Below, one piece after another: positions 11,266 to 21,299 of a stretch of DNA of 33,404 bases. The position numbers and the translations under genes were made by a program. This stretch comes from Acanthaster planci (lineage: Eukaryota; Echinodermata; Asteroidea; Valvatida; Acanthasteridae), in the NCBI RefSeq assembly GCF_001949145.1, contig NW_019091369.1, positions 1,612,779 to 1,646,182 on the forward strand. The letters run 5' to 3'. Below the pieces are notes generated by a model, which made no database searches, was not told where the DNA came from, and saw only the letters and a list, made by a program, of their open reading frames with translations. How positions within the stretch are numbered: position 1 is the stretch's first letter; every line of letters starts with the position of its first letter.

Positions 11266-11409
11266 CATACCTGTACATGTATATTACACTGGTACACGTA
11301 CATACCTGTACATGTATATTACACTGGTACACGTACATACCTGTACATGTATATTACACTGGTACACGTACATACCTGTACATGTATATTACACTGGTAC
11401 ACGTACATG
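11266..11409 (+). repeat. 35-bp minisatellite, about 4 copies
   Basis: The unit begins CATACCTGTACATGTATATT at 11266, 11301, 11336 and 11371 and is essentially identical between copies. Each unit contains the ACATGTA palindrome common in this genome. Because 35 is not a multiple of three, all frames stay open and give repetitive His/Tyr/Thr translations that are not genes. Confidence 0.9.
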
Positions 11410-11527
11410 TATGTTGCCTGGTCCCATCCACCCTCCTCCGGTCCCTTGCAAAGTGCATGTTTGCATCCCTTCTTCAAAAAATAAGTACATGTTGTGGCTG
11501 GACGATGTTGCGGCTGTTCTCTTTCAG

Positions 11528-11579
11528 ATTCCAAAAAGGAGAAGGAGATTCGCGGGACACTTAAGTCAGCAGTGATTAG
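11528..11579 (+). CDS. KTI12: KTI12 exon A
   Basis: Acceptor CTCTTTCAG before and donor GTAAGAAT after. It encodes [D]SKKEKEIRGTLKSAVI, equivalent to the DSxxEKxxRGxL helix of KTI12. It enters at phase 2 of a codon supplied by the missing exon and leaves after two bases of an Arg codon. Confidence 0.88.
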
Positions 11580-14500
11580 GTAAGAATGGAATCGGGATAG
11601 CAATGGGGCGGGGACCCACTCCATTGCTCTTTTTTTTTTTCTTTTTGTTCACCCAATCTGCCCCTCAGCAAGCCCACTTGCTACACTATGGTCCAGATCC
11701 TGACCGTCTGTTAAAAGTTGTTGGCTCCACCAAGGGGGAGCCACAACCAAATTTTTTTGGGGGGGAGAGAGTGAAGGGGCAGAAATTGAGATTTTCTTCA
11801 TGTGATCTTTCATGGCCTTTCTGAGGGCTGGGGCTACAATTTGTGACTCTTTGCTTTGGGGAGGGAAATGAAATAGATCATCGCTTTTCAAATGCAAGAT
11901 CTCTTTCTTTTTTGGGGGAGGGGCATGGCCAGTGTTAACCCAACGCCCTTGATCTGTTCTTGGACTCACCCCTACCGTAGATATTGGAATACAAGAGTTA
12001 TAGTAAGTTAAATGTCTGATACAGTTCTTCAACATTGCAAGTACTAGTTTGCATCATATCACCTTAATCTAACTGCAGCCATACATTTCTGTGGGCTGTG
12101 TTTGGAGATAATTGGTTACTATTACTTCTTGGTGGTTATCAAGGTTGAAGACTTCAAATTTGTAGTTTTTGGGTTTGAAACTCTGTTCCTTTCCACAGAA
12201 AACTCTCCAAAGATAGTGTACTTATCCTGGACTCCTTAAACTACATCAAAGGTGAGATGGTATTACCCTAATAAACTTTCATTTATTCAAAATTCCCCAT
12301 GCCTTGCTATAATGGGTCATTGACCCCTAGCCTCTCCCCACCCAACCATTCATTCTGTTCCATTTACACTTGTCAGAACCTACATGTACTGATAGTTTCT
12401 GCATAACGAACATGCACATGTACATTCCTATGGCCTCATAAACGGACAACTGTATCTTGCTGAAACACCTGTTACAGTCAGTCGGACTTATTTTTTTTCG
12501 CTGTCAGGTTTTAGATATGAGCTGTACTGTGCCGTCAAGTCATCTCAAACACCTCACTGTGTGGTAAGTTTAGTTCATCCAGCAGTAAGTTTTGCAACTT
12601 CACCTGTTGCCAACAACACCTGCTAGTATCATCTTTTCAGTTGGGTAGAACGGTTGCTGAAAGCACTACCTCAACTCTGTGTAAATAAGGGATTTTGAGG
12701 AAATTACAAGAAACGAAAATCAAGATAATATGCTCTGTGGAAATTTGCAAACTGATCAGCCTTGATTGGTTGATTAAAAAGCAGATTTTCAGACACACTT
12801 GAGAGCCAGTTTTGAAAACAGTTCTAAGAATTTACTCAGTTGTTTTGGAGCAGAGTCAGGGTATGATGACTATGTTATGCATTTGACTTTGCTGATTTTG
12901 ATTACAATCTGTCAGATTTATTGCGATACTACTGCAAACGTAGCTTCAGAGTGGAACACAAACAGACGACCGGAAGAAAGATACTCACAAGAAATGTAAG
13001 ATCAGTAGAAATTTATTTCCTCCAGCAATTTTGTTTTAAAGGCACGAGTTTTAGGATTTTTTGGGGGGGTTCTTATGGGTTTGTTTTGGGTTGTGCATTT
13101 GTATTTTAGTTAAGGGAAGGCGTCCACAATATTCTTATCGGCGTGCCGCAATCGCTTCAATGCACCGCACGGCGCTGCATGGCGCCACACTCCAGCCTCC
13201 TGAGACCTGGCGCTGGTGGGAAACATGCATAACAATGGTGTGTGCCTGTAAGAATAAATCTTACAGTCACAAGGTCATTCTACTACCCTATGGAAATGCA
13301 AAATATGTAATAGTAAATTGAAAGGTTGTAAAGTGTTATATCTCTTTGTGTACATGTACATTGTACAATAGGTGTCGGGGGAGTCATTTCTAGAAGAGGA
13401 ATGTTCAGACATGTCAGGATTGTTTAGACTTGTATACAAATGAAGCTGTTTCAGGGCTTTGTTCTAGTACATAAAGTTTGTCAAAGTACTTTTTCTGCTG
13501 TAGTAGCAGATCTGTTAATGAAGCACACCCCTTTTTTAAATAAAGGTGCCTTTTTTCTATATTCTTATGCTTTCAATCGCTTATTAGCTCTGAAGGACAG
13601 AAATTTTCACCCAGATGAGAAACATGCTCTTACCACTTACCATTTATATTGGTTTCACCTGCATTTGGAGCATCTCCGCTACTTGCCACATTACACTCTT
13701 CATGCTGGGGGACCAGACCGTCAAGCTAAGGATATGCACACTGTGTATTAGATGTATTCTCTTGATGTCTTGGTGCAATAGATTTGATGCCTTGGTGATG
13801 CGGTTTGAACCACCTGATGCAAAAAATCGTTGGGACTCCCCGCTCTTCACGGTGCATGCGGAGGATGAACTTCCATGTCAGGCGATATGCGATGCCATAT
13901 TCAGTAGGAAAGCCCCACCTCCCAGCTTGTCCACCGTCTCGGTCAGTATCCGTGAAAAAGTGGATGTGGTGAAGGGTGTGGCCATTGGGCAGGGTTGATG
14001 AGCTCTCACACCAGATTGATGTGCCATCTTTGGCAGGCCCCATCTCCTAATCTGTCCATCTTAGTATCAATGAAAGAGTGGGTGTGGTGAAGGGTGTGGC
14101 CATCAGGCAGGGCAGGGTTGATGAGCTCTCACACCAGTGTGATGTGCCATCTTTGGAAGGCCCTGTCTCCTAACCTGTTCGTCTCAGTATCAGTGAAAGA
14201 GTGGGTGTGGCCATAGGGCAGGGTACAGTTGATGAGCTCTCGCATCAGTGTGATGCGCCATCTTTGGCAGGCCCTGTCTCCTAACCTGTCTGTTTTAATA
14301 TCAGTGAAAGAGTGGGTGTGGTGAAGGGTGTGGCAGGGTTGATGAGCTTTCACACCAGTGTGATGTGCCATCTTTGGCAGGCCCTGTCTCCTAACCTGTC
14401 TGTTTTAATGTCAGTGAAAGAGTGGGTGTGGTGAAGGGTGTGGCAGGGTTGATGAGCTTTCACACCAGTGTGATGTGCCATTTTCATGAGTAAAACTTTG

Positions 14501-15980
14501 AACCCGCCTATGTCTTCATCAATATCAATGAAAGCAAAATCAGTTAATGAACTGCTCTCTCTCTCACTCTCTTTTACAGATAAAATGGAGAGCACATCTG
14601 GTTTTTATGTAGATAGACTGTATAACATTTGTTCTTTTCTTTTGTACAGCAACCCCTATCTGCGACCAATTTCCTCCATGAGTTGGACAAGATAACTCAG
14701 GAAATTGTCACAGTGAGTGTCCATTCAAAGCACATACATGTACGAGGGATTTACAATGAGGCTATTATTGGAGGATGTTGTTATCCAAACTAATCAGAAC
14801 GCGTGTTTAGAACTATCAAGGCTCTAATTTATAGTAAAATAAATGTATTGCAAAAGAACCAACTCAATTTCTTTTCCAATTATAGACACTTATTGCAGCT
14901 CAGAAGACAAGCCTTCCTGGTGACATCGTCAGTATTCCTGGGTCACAAGATAAAATATCCTTTTCATCCAAACCCTGCCGATAACCGCTATTCCTACGGC
15001 ACGCTTTTTCTGAGTTTTCCTGAATGCGACAAAATTGAAGTGATTTCTCATTGATGCTCCTTGCACTTTGATGTCAAGCAGAATGATAGACGTGGGACAT
15101 TATTGCACCTAGTGCACTGTTGCCATGGAACAGTCGCTGTTAGATAAACTGCTGTTTGTCTTGTTGACAGACTTATCTTTTCCCAACTAATTATCTTGCT
15201 TGACAATCTCACAAAAGGGCCAAAAATGTTTGATATCAACATGGTAGCATCTGCACGACAGTCAGAATAACCCTGAAGAATAGTCATTTGTAAAAGCTAG
15301 GACCACCCATACAAAATGCATTAACCTGAAGAAAAAAAACAAACCAGTCAATCATGGCAACTCATGTTTATTTTCAATGTGTAACCTTAGAATCTTGGTT
15401 AAACAGCAATGTGACTACATGTCCATGATTTGAAATGTTGACAGCCTATTATTTAGTGTGCACTCCTTTATTTCTGATTACTTAGCCTGGCTTTCTTGTC
15501 CATGCTGCCTTGCAGACAATATGTCATACCTGCCTTTGCAAAAAATTTGTTCAAATGGGTATATAGCACTACACTGATGTGATACACCACTGTAAAAATA
15601 TGTTAATCATTCAATGAGACAATGGACTGCAGGCCCAGTGACAGAAATACAAATAAAATTCCAAGTGGTCTTAAACTTTTGCAACTGACTGTATATCCCC
15701 TCTGGCAATACCAAACATCATTCAGTCTCTCCACGTTGCTACCTTGTCAGAGGCACTCGCTACAGGCGTCTTGACACCGAATGTTGAGATGTTGAACCGT
15801 GTCTTGGACGATTAGCCCTTGACTGTGTTTTCTCACATCAACCTGACAAGGAGTGTGAGCGCTGCCGAGCTACAGCGTATCCGTCGTCAGTTCATCACTT
15901 ACACCAAGCTTCATCCAGTGGAGGATGTAGCCAAGCTGCATGGCATGTTTGTACAATATCTCAACAACGGCATCAGATGA
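11528..15980 (+). CDS. KTI12: KTI12 (Elongator-associated P-loop protein), eight exons, 5' exon not found
   Basis: Eight exons with matching phases join into about 223 residues ending at TGA 15978-15980. KTI12 works with the Elongator complex in forming carboxymethyl-type modifications on tRNA wobble uridines. It is a P-loop ATPase related to the Sec-tRNA kinase PSTK (family knowledge). Diagnostic segments seen: SKKEKEIRGTLKSAVIRKL, then LILDSLNYIKGFRYELYC (the Walker-B-like strand and the family signature), FEPPDAKNRWDSPLFTV, NFLHELDKITQEIV, and the C-terminal AELQRIRRQFITYTKLHP. The N-terminal ~60 residues with the Walker A motif are missing. The first visible exon begins two bases into an Asp codon, so an upstream exon must exist. 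As I recall, human KTI12 has no introns, so this gene's architecture is different. The E-F intron contains a minisatellite derived from exon E, and the last intron a Tc1-like miniature element. Confidence 0.9.
12199..12251 (+). CDS. KTI12: KTI12 exon B
   Basis: Acceptor CTTTCCACAG, donor GTGAGATG. It encodes KLSKDSVLILDSLNYIK, the core family signature; the Asp after LIL is the Walker-B-type residue. The phases fit exons A and C. Confidence 0.92.
12508..12563 (+). CDS. KTI12: KTI12 exon C
   Basis: Acceptor TTTTCGCTGTCAG, donor GTAAGTTT. It encodes GFRYELYCAVKSSQTPHCV, continuing the NYIKGFRYELYC signature. Leaves at phase 0. Confidence 0.92.
12916..12995 (+). CDS. KTI12: KTI12 exon D
   Basis: Acceptor CAATCTGTCAG, donor GTAAGATC. 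It encodes IYCDTTANVASEWN followed by a charged RPEERYSQE segment. The strand after PHCV is the position where KTI12 proteins read as a short hydrophobic strand ending in Cys. Confidence 0.9.
13782..13941 (+). CDS. KTI12: KTI12 exon E
   Basis: Acceptor GGTGCAATAG, donor GTCAGTATC. It encodes FDALVMRFEPPDAKNRWDSP, then LFTVHAEDELPCQ and KAPPPSLSTVS, matching the FExPDxxNRWDxPLF block of KTI12. The last 78 bases (13864-13941, exactly 26 codons) are the ancestor of the repeat units that follow in the intron. Confidence 0.92.
13864..14483 (+). repeat. Minisatellite (110-133-bp units) that begins inside KTI12 exon E
   Basis: Units start with GATGA[A/G]CT at 13864 (exonic), 13997, 14120, 14231 and 14341, with a partial unit at 14451. 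Spacings are 133, 123, 111, 110 and 110. The first unit spans the end of exon E and its donor. The intronic units align with it through GATGAGCT, CCAG, TGCCAT, GGCCCCATCTCC, CTGTCC and GTGAAAGAGTGGGTGTGG. In the copies, the bases around the donor (CTCGGTCAGTATC) have become CTCAGTATC or similar, removing the GTCAGT splice site. Minus-strand open frames here are repetitive shadows. Confidence 0.88.
14650..14712 (+). CDS. KTI12: KTI12 exon F
   Basis: Acceptor TTTTGTACAG, donor GTGAGTGTCC, 63 bases, phase 0 on both sides. It encodes QPLSATNFLHELDKITQEIV, matching the QPL...FLHxLDxxT segment of KTI12. Confidence 0.92.
14886..14927 (+). CDS. KTI12: KTI12 exon G
   Basis: Acceptor CCAATTATAG; donor taken as GTCAGTATT, the same first eight bases as the exon E donor. 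It encodes TLIAAQKTSLPGDI, matching the AQK..xPGD block. This donor keeps phase 0 and joins exon H in frame. Reading through instead meets a stop at about 14980 without a usable GT. Confidence 0.78.
15282..15690. mobile_element. Tc1/mariner-like miniature element in the last KTI12 intron
   Basis: AGTCATTTGTAAAAG...GGACCAC at 15282-15306 is the imperfect reverse complement of GTGGTC...CTTTTGCAACTGACT at 15665-15690. The motif CTTTTGCA...ACTGTA is typical of Tc1-type ends, and TA dinucleotides flank both sides. The 409-bp interior has no transposase frame, so it is a non-autonomous relic. Confidence 0.6.
15816..15980 (+). CDS. KTI12: KTI12 last exon H, with stop
   Basis: The acceptor GGACGATTAG is poor in pyrimidines, but an in-frame TAG directly before it forces the start. 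It encodes PLTVFSHINLTRSVSAAELQ and RIRRQFITYTKLHP, then a segment ending in MFVQYLNNGIR and TGA. The AELxRxRRQFIxYTKxHP block is the conserved tRNA-binding C-terminal region of KTI12. Confidence 0.88.
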   Translation, partial: PLTVFSHINLTRSVSAAELQRIRRQFITYTKLHPVEDVAKLHGMFVQYLNNGIR

Positions 15981-16100
15981 TACCTGTGTATGTTTGCCAT
16001 CATCAATTTTTTTGTATGAATGTTTTTAAACCTTGCCTGCTCCAAGCCCTGTTAAGAACACCTGCACAGTATATATCTAAATATAGGATGAACACTCCTA

Positions 16101-16386
16101 GGCCCAATTTCACAGCGCTGCTAAGCACACAATTTTATGCTGACAGGGGCTCTGTATATTTCGTGGAGACTGTAAGTGGTAAGCATGGTAAAAGGCATGC
16201 TATCCTTGTAGGAAAAATTTGCTTAACGTATCGTGACAAAACAATGGAAATCTCTGTGCGCACGCACTCATAAGCACAACCATGACAAGCACCGTCATGA
16301 AATCGTGCTTACAGTTAGCAAACTTTCTACTATAGTCAGCACAACTTCTCTGCTAACTGTTGAGCAGTGCCATGACATCGGGCCCT
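16101..16386. mobile_element. GGCCCAATTTCA-type inverted-repeat element
   Basis: The left end, GGCCCAATTTCACAGCGCTG, is mirrored by the right end, whose reverse complement reads GGGCCCGATGTCATGGCACT. The interior is rich in GCTTA / TAAGC motifs and has no coding frame. I recall this repeat type as common in echinoderm and related genomes; that is memory, not a search. Confidence 0.6.
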
Positions 16387-16706
16387 GGCTTCAGGTGCAA
16401 TAGGCTGTACCTCCGCTAGAAAAACTGCGACTGAAAGTGCTTCTAGTTTTGGAGTTTCGTCTTTCTCGCTGCATCCCCCATACCAAAATATGGGATGTGT
16501 CAGTCATTTCACTTCAGGGGATGATTGTCAAACATCACACTGTTTTCTCCACTTGGCATAACTGCTGTTGTGGGTACTTTATATAGCTGGTGTCAAGTAA
16601 TATAGGGAAGAGATGGTAGTAAACATCAAATCAATTCTAACTAGGTTGACATTGTGGAAAATGTGTCACTTTTAGAGTCGGTGTTCAGTATGAACCTATT
16701 TAACAG

Positions 16707-16755
16707 GGCATGCAAGTTTTCCTTGGATCAGCTGATTTCCTTGTTTTTCACTGCA
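16707..16755 (+). repeat. Dispersed 50-bp repeat, copy 2
   Basis: Matches 11171-11220 in the same orientation (TTTTCCTTGGAT, AGCTGATTTCCT, CTGCAC shared). Confidence 0.5.
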
Positions 16756-17696
16756 CAGTCACGCTATTGAAAGTTGAAAAATACTGTACAAAGTCTTGTA
16801 AACGTAAGAATTTCCTTATTTTTGGTCAAAGTCCAAGTTGCATGCCTGTCTTCAAAAGCAACCTTTTGCATTGGATTTACAACCCCCATCAACTCTAGAT
16901 ATGATAATTCTGGTTATCTGATTTCATACATGCCATTAGAAATTGGGCGGCCACCCCACAGACCAGTCAGAATAAAGTAACAAACACTGCAAAGATTTGT
17001 GCTCTTTTTTAGTTATACAGTCTTTATTTCTCAAAAACCAGGGACTGTAGATCAAATGCTAACTGTACTGTTTTATCTCGTGAACTTGGGTTTGCAACAT
17101 TAGGGACTGTTTGACAGTTAACTGTCTGATGGTATTTGAAACCAGATTTTGTTAAGTTGCCACCTGCTGGCAGTAATGCCATTGCAGAACTTGAATAAAA
17201 ACAGAGCAAATAATGAAACTATTTAATCTTTGCCGGCTCTAAACACTTCCAGGATTTTATCACCACAGTTAACCTCACAAAATTCTACACCGAGTCATAA
17301 CTTGAACTGGGGAGTATTGAAACGGGCGAGTATACATGACACACAATGGACAATTCAAGTTACAAGGAGAATGAATTCAGCGGCTTTTGAGAAGTGGTAG
17401 ATTCAGTCTACAGAAGTGTCTCCCTAAACTTTAGTAGTGACGTATAGGCACTTCTATGAATTTCACAAGGGTGCTTGGGCGTTATACAGTTACAAGGACT
17501 TAGAAATAACTTAAGCTGAAATTTCATCCACAGAATTTCATTTAAAATGTTTGAAATAAAATCATATTCTCTTGATACACGTAGATCACTCCAAGCTTGA
17601 TGGTAAGGATAAACTAAAACCCAGTTTTTCATTCAATGTACAATACAACATGAAGAAGACAAAACACCAGTGCTGTACATTTGTATTCGAGCCCAT

Positions 17697-17768
17697 CACA
17701 AGTCCTTTTACGAGTCCTCGCACAAGTCCAGTCAGAAGTCTCTGCATAAGGCCAGTCACAAGTATAAC
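17697..17768 (+). repeat. Degenerate 12-bp tandem repeat, 6 units
   Basis: The consensus is CACAAGTCCAGT. Units such as CACAAGTCCTTT, TACGAGTCCTCG and CACAAGTCCAGT follow each other without gaps. The unit length is a multiple of three, so both strands show a four-residue periodic translation, but there is no start or splice context for a gene. Confidence 0.65.
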
Positions 17769-19945
17769 GGTGATCAATGACAAACAAAAACTTTTGTTTT
17801 GTCACAGCTTAGTTGAATAGCTTGTGAATTGGCTCAAGACTGAATGACTTGTGATGGACTTACATGGACTTGCAATAGAATTGAATGCAACACTGCAAAA
17901 TACACAATTACCCCAAAATGAAACCAACCACTAATGTACAGTACTTGCATACAAATACCTGGTTTTAGTAGCGAGTCAAGTGCGATGGTGCCCTTCCTCA
18001 CATTATATTCTTACTATACCGGGGTACCATCACCACCACGATCCATCTATATACAGGTAGCAAAGTAACAACAGAAACCCGTGTCTAGTTTTGGTAGGAA
18101 CTGGTGAGAGTAGTACCGCAAACTAAGCCAAGCAAGGCAACTTGATGTGGGGGTTTGAGGAGTTTAGACCACTGGGGATCTTTCTGTTAACAACAGGACA
18201 TTTGGTGAGGATGAATAGGAGTATCTTCAAGTTCCATACAAAAACGAGACCAAAACAAAGAGTTGTATCATAATGCAGAAAACCTGCAAATTTTACTTGC
18301 TGTGTTTTTCACACTTCTTGACATTGTTTCTGCTTTGCTTGCTTGCTCTTAGTTTATGGCGCTTAATTTTTTCTGTCTTTGACACGACAGCCTACACAGT
18401 GTAGATAAGAGGCCATTAATCAAGAAAACATACAAGGGTGGAAGTGGACACTTAAAATTAAGGCTGAAAACAGCTAGCAAATATCTGAAATGTTAACAGT
18501 TCCCATACTTTTGTACAGACCAGGTGTAAAATAAAAGATGAAAAGCAGGGTCAACATCTAAACAAAAAAAGCTGAAATCAGATAAAAAACTGAATTCTCA
18601 CACCCCCTGAACATAGGTGTCATGATCTTAGACCCCAAAGAAGAGGCCCACCAAAAATAGGGAGAGTGGCGATTTTTGGGGGTGTTTCGAAAGTGTGAAA
18701 AAGTCCAGAATGTAACCTCGCCCCTCAGAAAGGACATTAAAAGTTACCTAATAAATTCTAAATTTGGGGCTCTCACCCAAAAAAATCGAACTTCTGGATC
18801 CACCCCTAGATCTTAAACTGCTCAAATTCAGTCCCATTGCATCAATGCCGCAAATATGCCGCAAATATGGCCTTCAGAAATACAATTTAATGAAATAAAT
18901 ATCTAATGAGCATTTGCTTTGGATTTGATATGAGAAAAACACGACTGGCTACAGTCATTGCCACGTTCGGAAGTATTATCTTGTCCATATTTTAATCATT
19001 TCACCACATCTGTAGCACTGCATTTTTGTTTCATGAAGACATTTAGCAATGAAATGAAGATGTGAATTAGACATTGAGTTTGCAACAAACCTCTACCAAA
19101 AGAGGCATGGCTTGCTAGAGAATCAAATTTTATCAGGAAAGTCTCAACATAGGACTATTCTGGAAAGTGAAAGGTTGAAATGTTCTAAAATCTTTTTTCT
19201 GACATTTTAAGATCTGACTTTTTGACATTCAAGATTATATCACACACATACATGTGGCTACGTTTGTTTTTAAGTGGAGTTTTTGGGGGGCCTGAAGTGA
19301 AATTTGTAAGGATTGAAACACTCCCCGCTTTTACAGCAATAAATGTACTCTTCTCACCTTCAACTAAAATTGCTTGTCGCTGCTTACCATGAAGTGCTGC
19401 ATGGCAAAGTGCTGCTCTACAGTTGTGTCCAAGTTGGGAATGCACCGTAACAGAACTACGGAGGTTCTGGATCAAGATGTGTCTAGAAAGAACCACACAG
19501 ACATAAAAAGGCTCAAAGCATACCGTGCTCTTGTGGGATTGCTGGGGGAAAAGGATCATGCTTGATTCAAGAAGCGAGCCACTGATTAATTTCAGTCCAA
19601 GATTCAAGCACTTTGTCTTTTAATGATTTTTGGTTGAAATGAAATCAGTAGACATGGAAGGCTTTGACTAATTTGAAACACAAATTCTGTCTCAAAAGGT
19701 TCGTTACAGACAATACCTTCAACTTTTCACATCAAGGGTCCTACAGTTTATGCCAATGGAAAAGTTTCAGCCCTGACATCTGCCCTAACAGTTGTCTCAC
19801 AATGCGGCCAAAATCAAACTATAAAATACAGAATTAATACAATAAAGACTTTAAAAAAGAAGCAAATACATAAAGGTGTAAATAATCAACTTATCTGCAT
19901 TCCTTATTCTATCTTCATTTCTTCAAGGTTCTACATGACAGCTCA

Positions 19946-20515
19946 TTAACCATATGCTGCTGGGTGCTTTTAAAAATGCAGTGCCTACGTACGGGCGATT
20001 TTCATTTCAGATTTTCCGTTTTCAAAATTCTTCAAAAATTCATTATTTCATTTAATGGACGTTTACACCCACACAAATGACTGTTTGGTGGCTACTCTAA
20101 GCTGACAGGCAACCTCCATTGATGCCCGAGTATTTCAGCCAGGACTGCCGCTCTGTAAAGAGAGCCCAGAATTGTGAGGTGTTACGTAATTTCCTTTTGT
20201 TCCCAATGAATGCCAGTGGTGTCTTTTCAAACGCGGTTGGATTAGTGTGCAGCGCTACTGTGTCGCACTTTTGTCCGTGGTGCTAATCCGTGGGCGCACT
20301 ATGCCGAAAACAGTGGTATACTGTTTCAAAACAATGACGGATTACCTCCGATAAATGCAAGCTGAAAAATGATGGCAATTCCCAGCAGTGGGTCTTTTGT
20401 TCGGAGTACAGTCTTTTGTTACACGGACCAGCTCTTTTGTCTGATTTCGGGCACCCCAGCTATGCATACAAACCCAAGGTACCCGAAACCGGGTTCCCCG
20501 GCAGCGTATTGTTAA
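19946..20515 (+). mobile_element. TTAA-flanked inverted-repeat element, 570 bp, copy 1
   Basis: The left end TTAACCATATGCTGCTGGG pairs with the right end (reverse complement TTAACAATACGCTGCCGGGG), with TTAA at both edges. It aligns over its length with 21830-22428 (shared blocks include TTCAAAATTCTT, CAGCCAGG, AAAGAGCCCAGA, GCACTTTTGTCC, GTCTTTTGTTAC). There is no transposase frame. Confidence 0.72.
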
Positions 20516-21299
20516 AGTCTGGATGTATGCCACATTTGTGGAGGTAAAATGCACAATATAAAAAATAAGAGTTTTGAGACAACAGTAAATCAGTACACTT
20601 CAACAACACAAATATAAAACCACACCTGGTGAAATGAGTCAACAGTTGCTAAAACTCTTTTAATAGGGAGCCATGCCTCTATAATACTCTTAGCTGGGAA
20701 TTCCAAAGACTAAAGCGTACTCCTTCATGACAAAGAACCAGAGCAGCACAAATATGTTCCTCACGCCTTGCACTTAAAGTGCAAATCACCTTGGAGGATG
20801 TATAAACTATCTATCAACATCCGTACAAAAACTCATCAAGCTATGGAGTCTCAGAGTTGCTGAGACTTTGGCTTGAAAATGTACATGCTAAGCAAAACTT
20901 AGCTGGGTACCAGTCACAAGCTCTATACATGCAATGACTTCTTTGGCTGGTAAGTCCCCCTCCCTTGTTTTGGCAAAGGAAATATTTTCTGCAATATGCA
21001 AATGATTTTAAACGGAATGTGCACAATCTTGGTGCACGAAACGGTGATAACAACGTGCATCTCCATTTCTTAAGGCACAGTTGCATAGAAGCCATGAAAC
21101 AACTTGTACAAGAGTTTTACCTAGGCAGCGTCAACTTTTAAAATCTGGTAACTCACTGAAGATCGTCTTATGGACTCATTTCAACAGATGTGATCCTATA
21201 TGGTTTAAATAAATACGAGAAGCAATCCAACTTGACCGCACATTTTTCTGGCCGGGGGGTTCAACTAGGATCAGAGAGGAGGATTCTATTTCTCCAGAT

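Larger units (their letters stand above)
7668..11527. other. Non-coding region before KTI12
   Basis: It holds a tRNA-derived SINE (about 7876-8186), a possible SINE/LINE tail (about 8490-8550), ACATGTA palindromes, a (CCCA)n/(CA)n tract (11099-11159), one copy of a 50-bp dispersed repeat (11171-11220) and a 35-bp minisatellite (11266-11409). The first KTI12 exon, which should encode a GxxxSGK P-loop and end one base into an Asp codon, would be expected here, but I could not find it. Confidence 0.55.
15981..21299. other. Intergenic region between convergent KTI12 and PRPF3
   Basis: No gene supported. It contains 3' UTR sequence of unknown length on both sides, an AATAAA at 16971-16976 that could serve KTI12, an inverted-repeat element (16101-16386), a 50-bp dispersed repeat (16707-16755), a 12-bp degenerate array (17697-17768) and a TTAA-flanked element (19946-20515). 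The longest open frame (minus, 19185-19607, 140 residues) shows no recognisable motif. Confidence 0.6.

Noticed and set aside
11231-11575. Several 95-114-residue frames rich in His, Tyr, Val and Thr
   Set aside because: Produced by the 35-bp minisatellite, which stays open in all frames. The true coding part is only KTI12 exon A from 11528, in another frame context.
14129-14595. Two similar minus-strand proteins of about 80 residues
   Set aside because: Shadows of the KTI12 intronic minisatellite; their repeated segments mirror the 110-bp unit.
15692-15815. Open frame directly upstream of the last KTI12 exon, in the same frame
   Set aside because: It has no counterpart in KTI12 proteins and ends in TAG exactly at the splice acceptor. 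Treated as intron.
19185-19607. 140-residue minus-strand open frame, the longest in the intergenic region
   Set aside because: No recognisable domain, no splice or start context. A plus-strand frame of 63 residues overlaps it, so neither is favoured.
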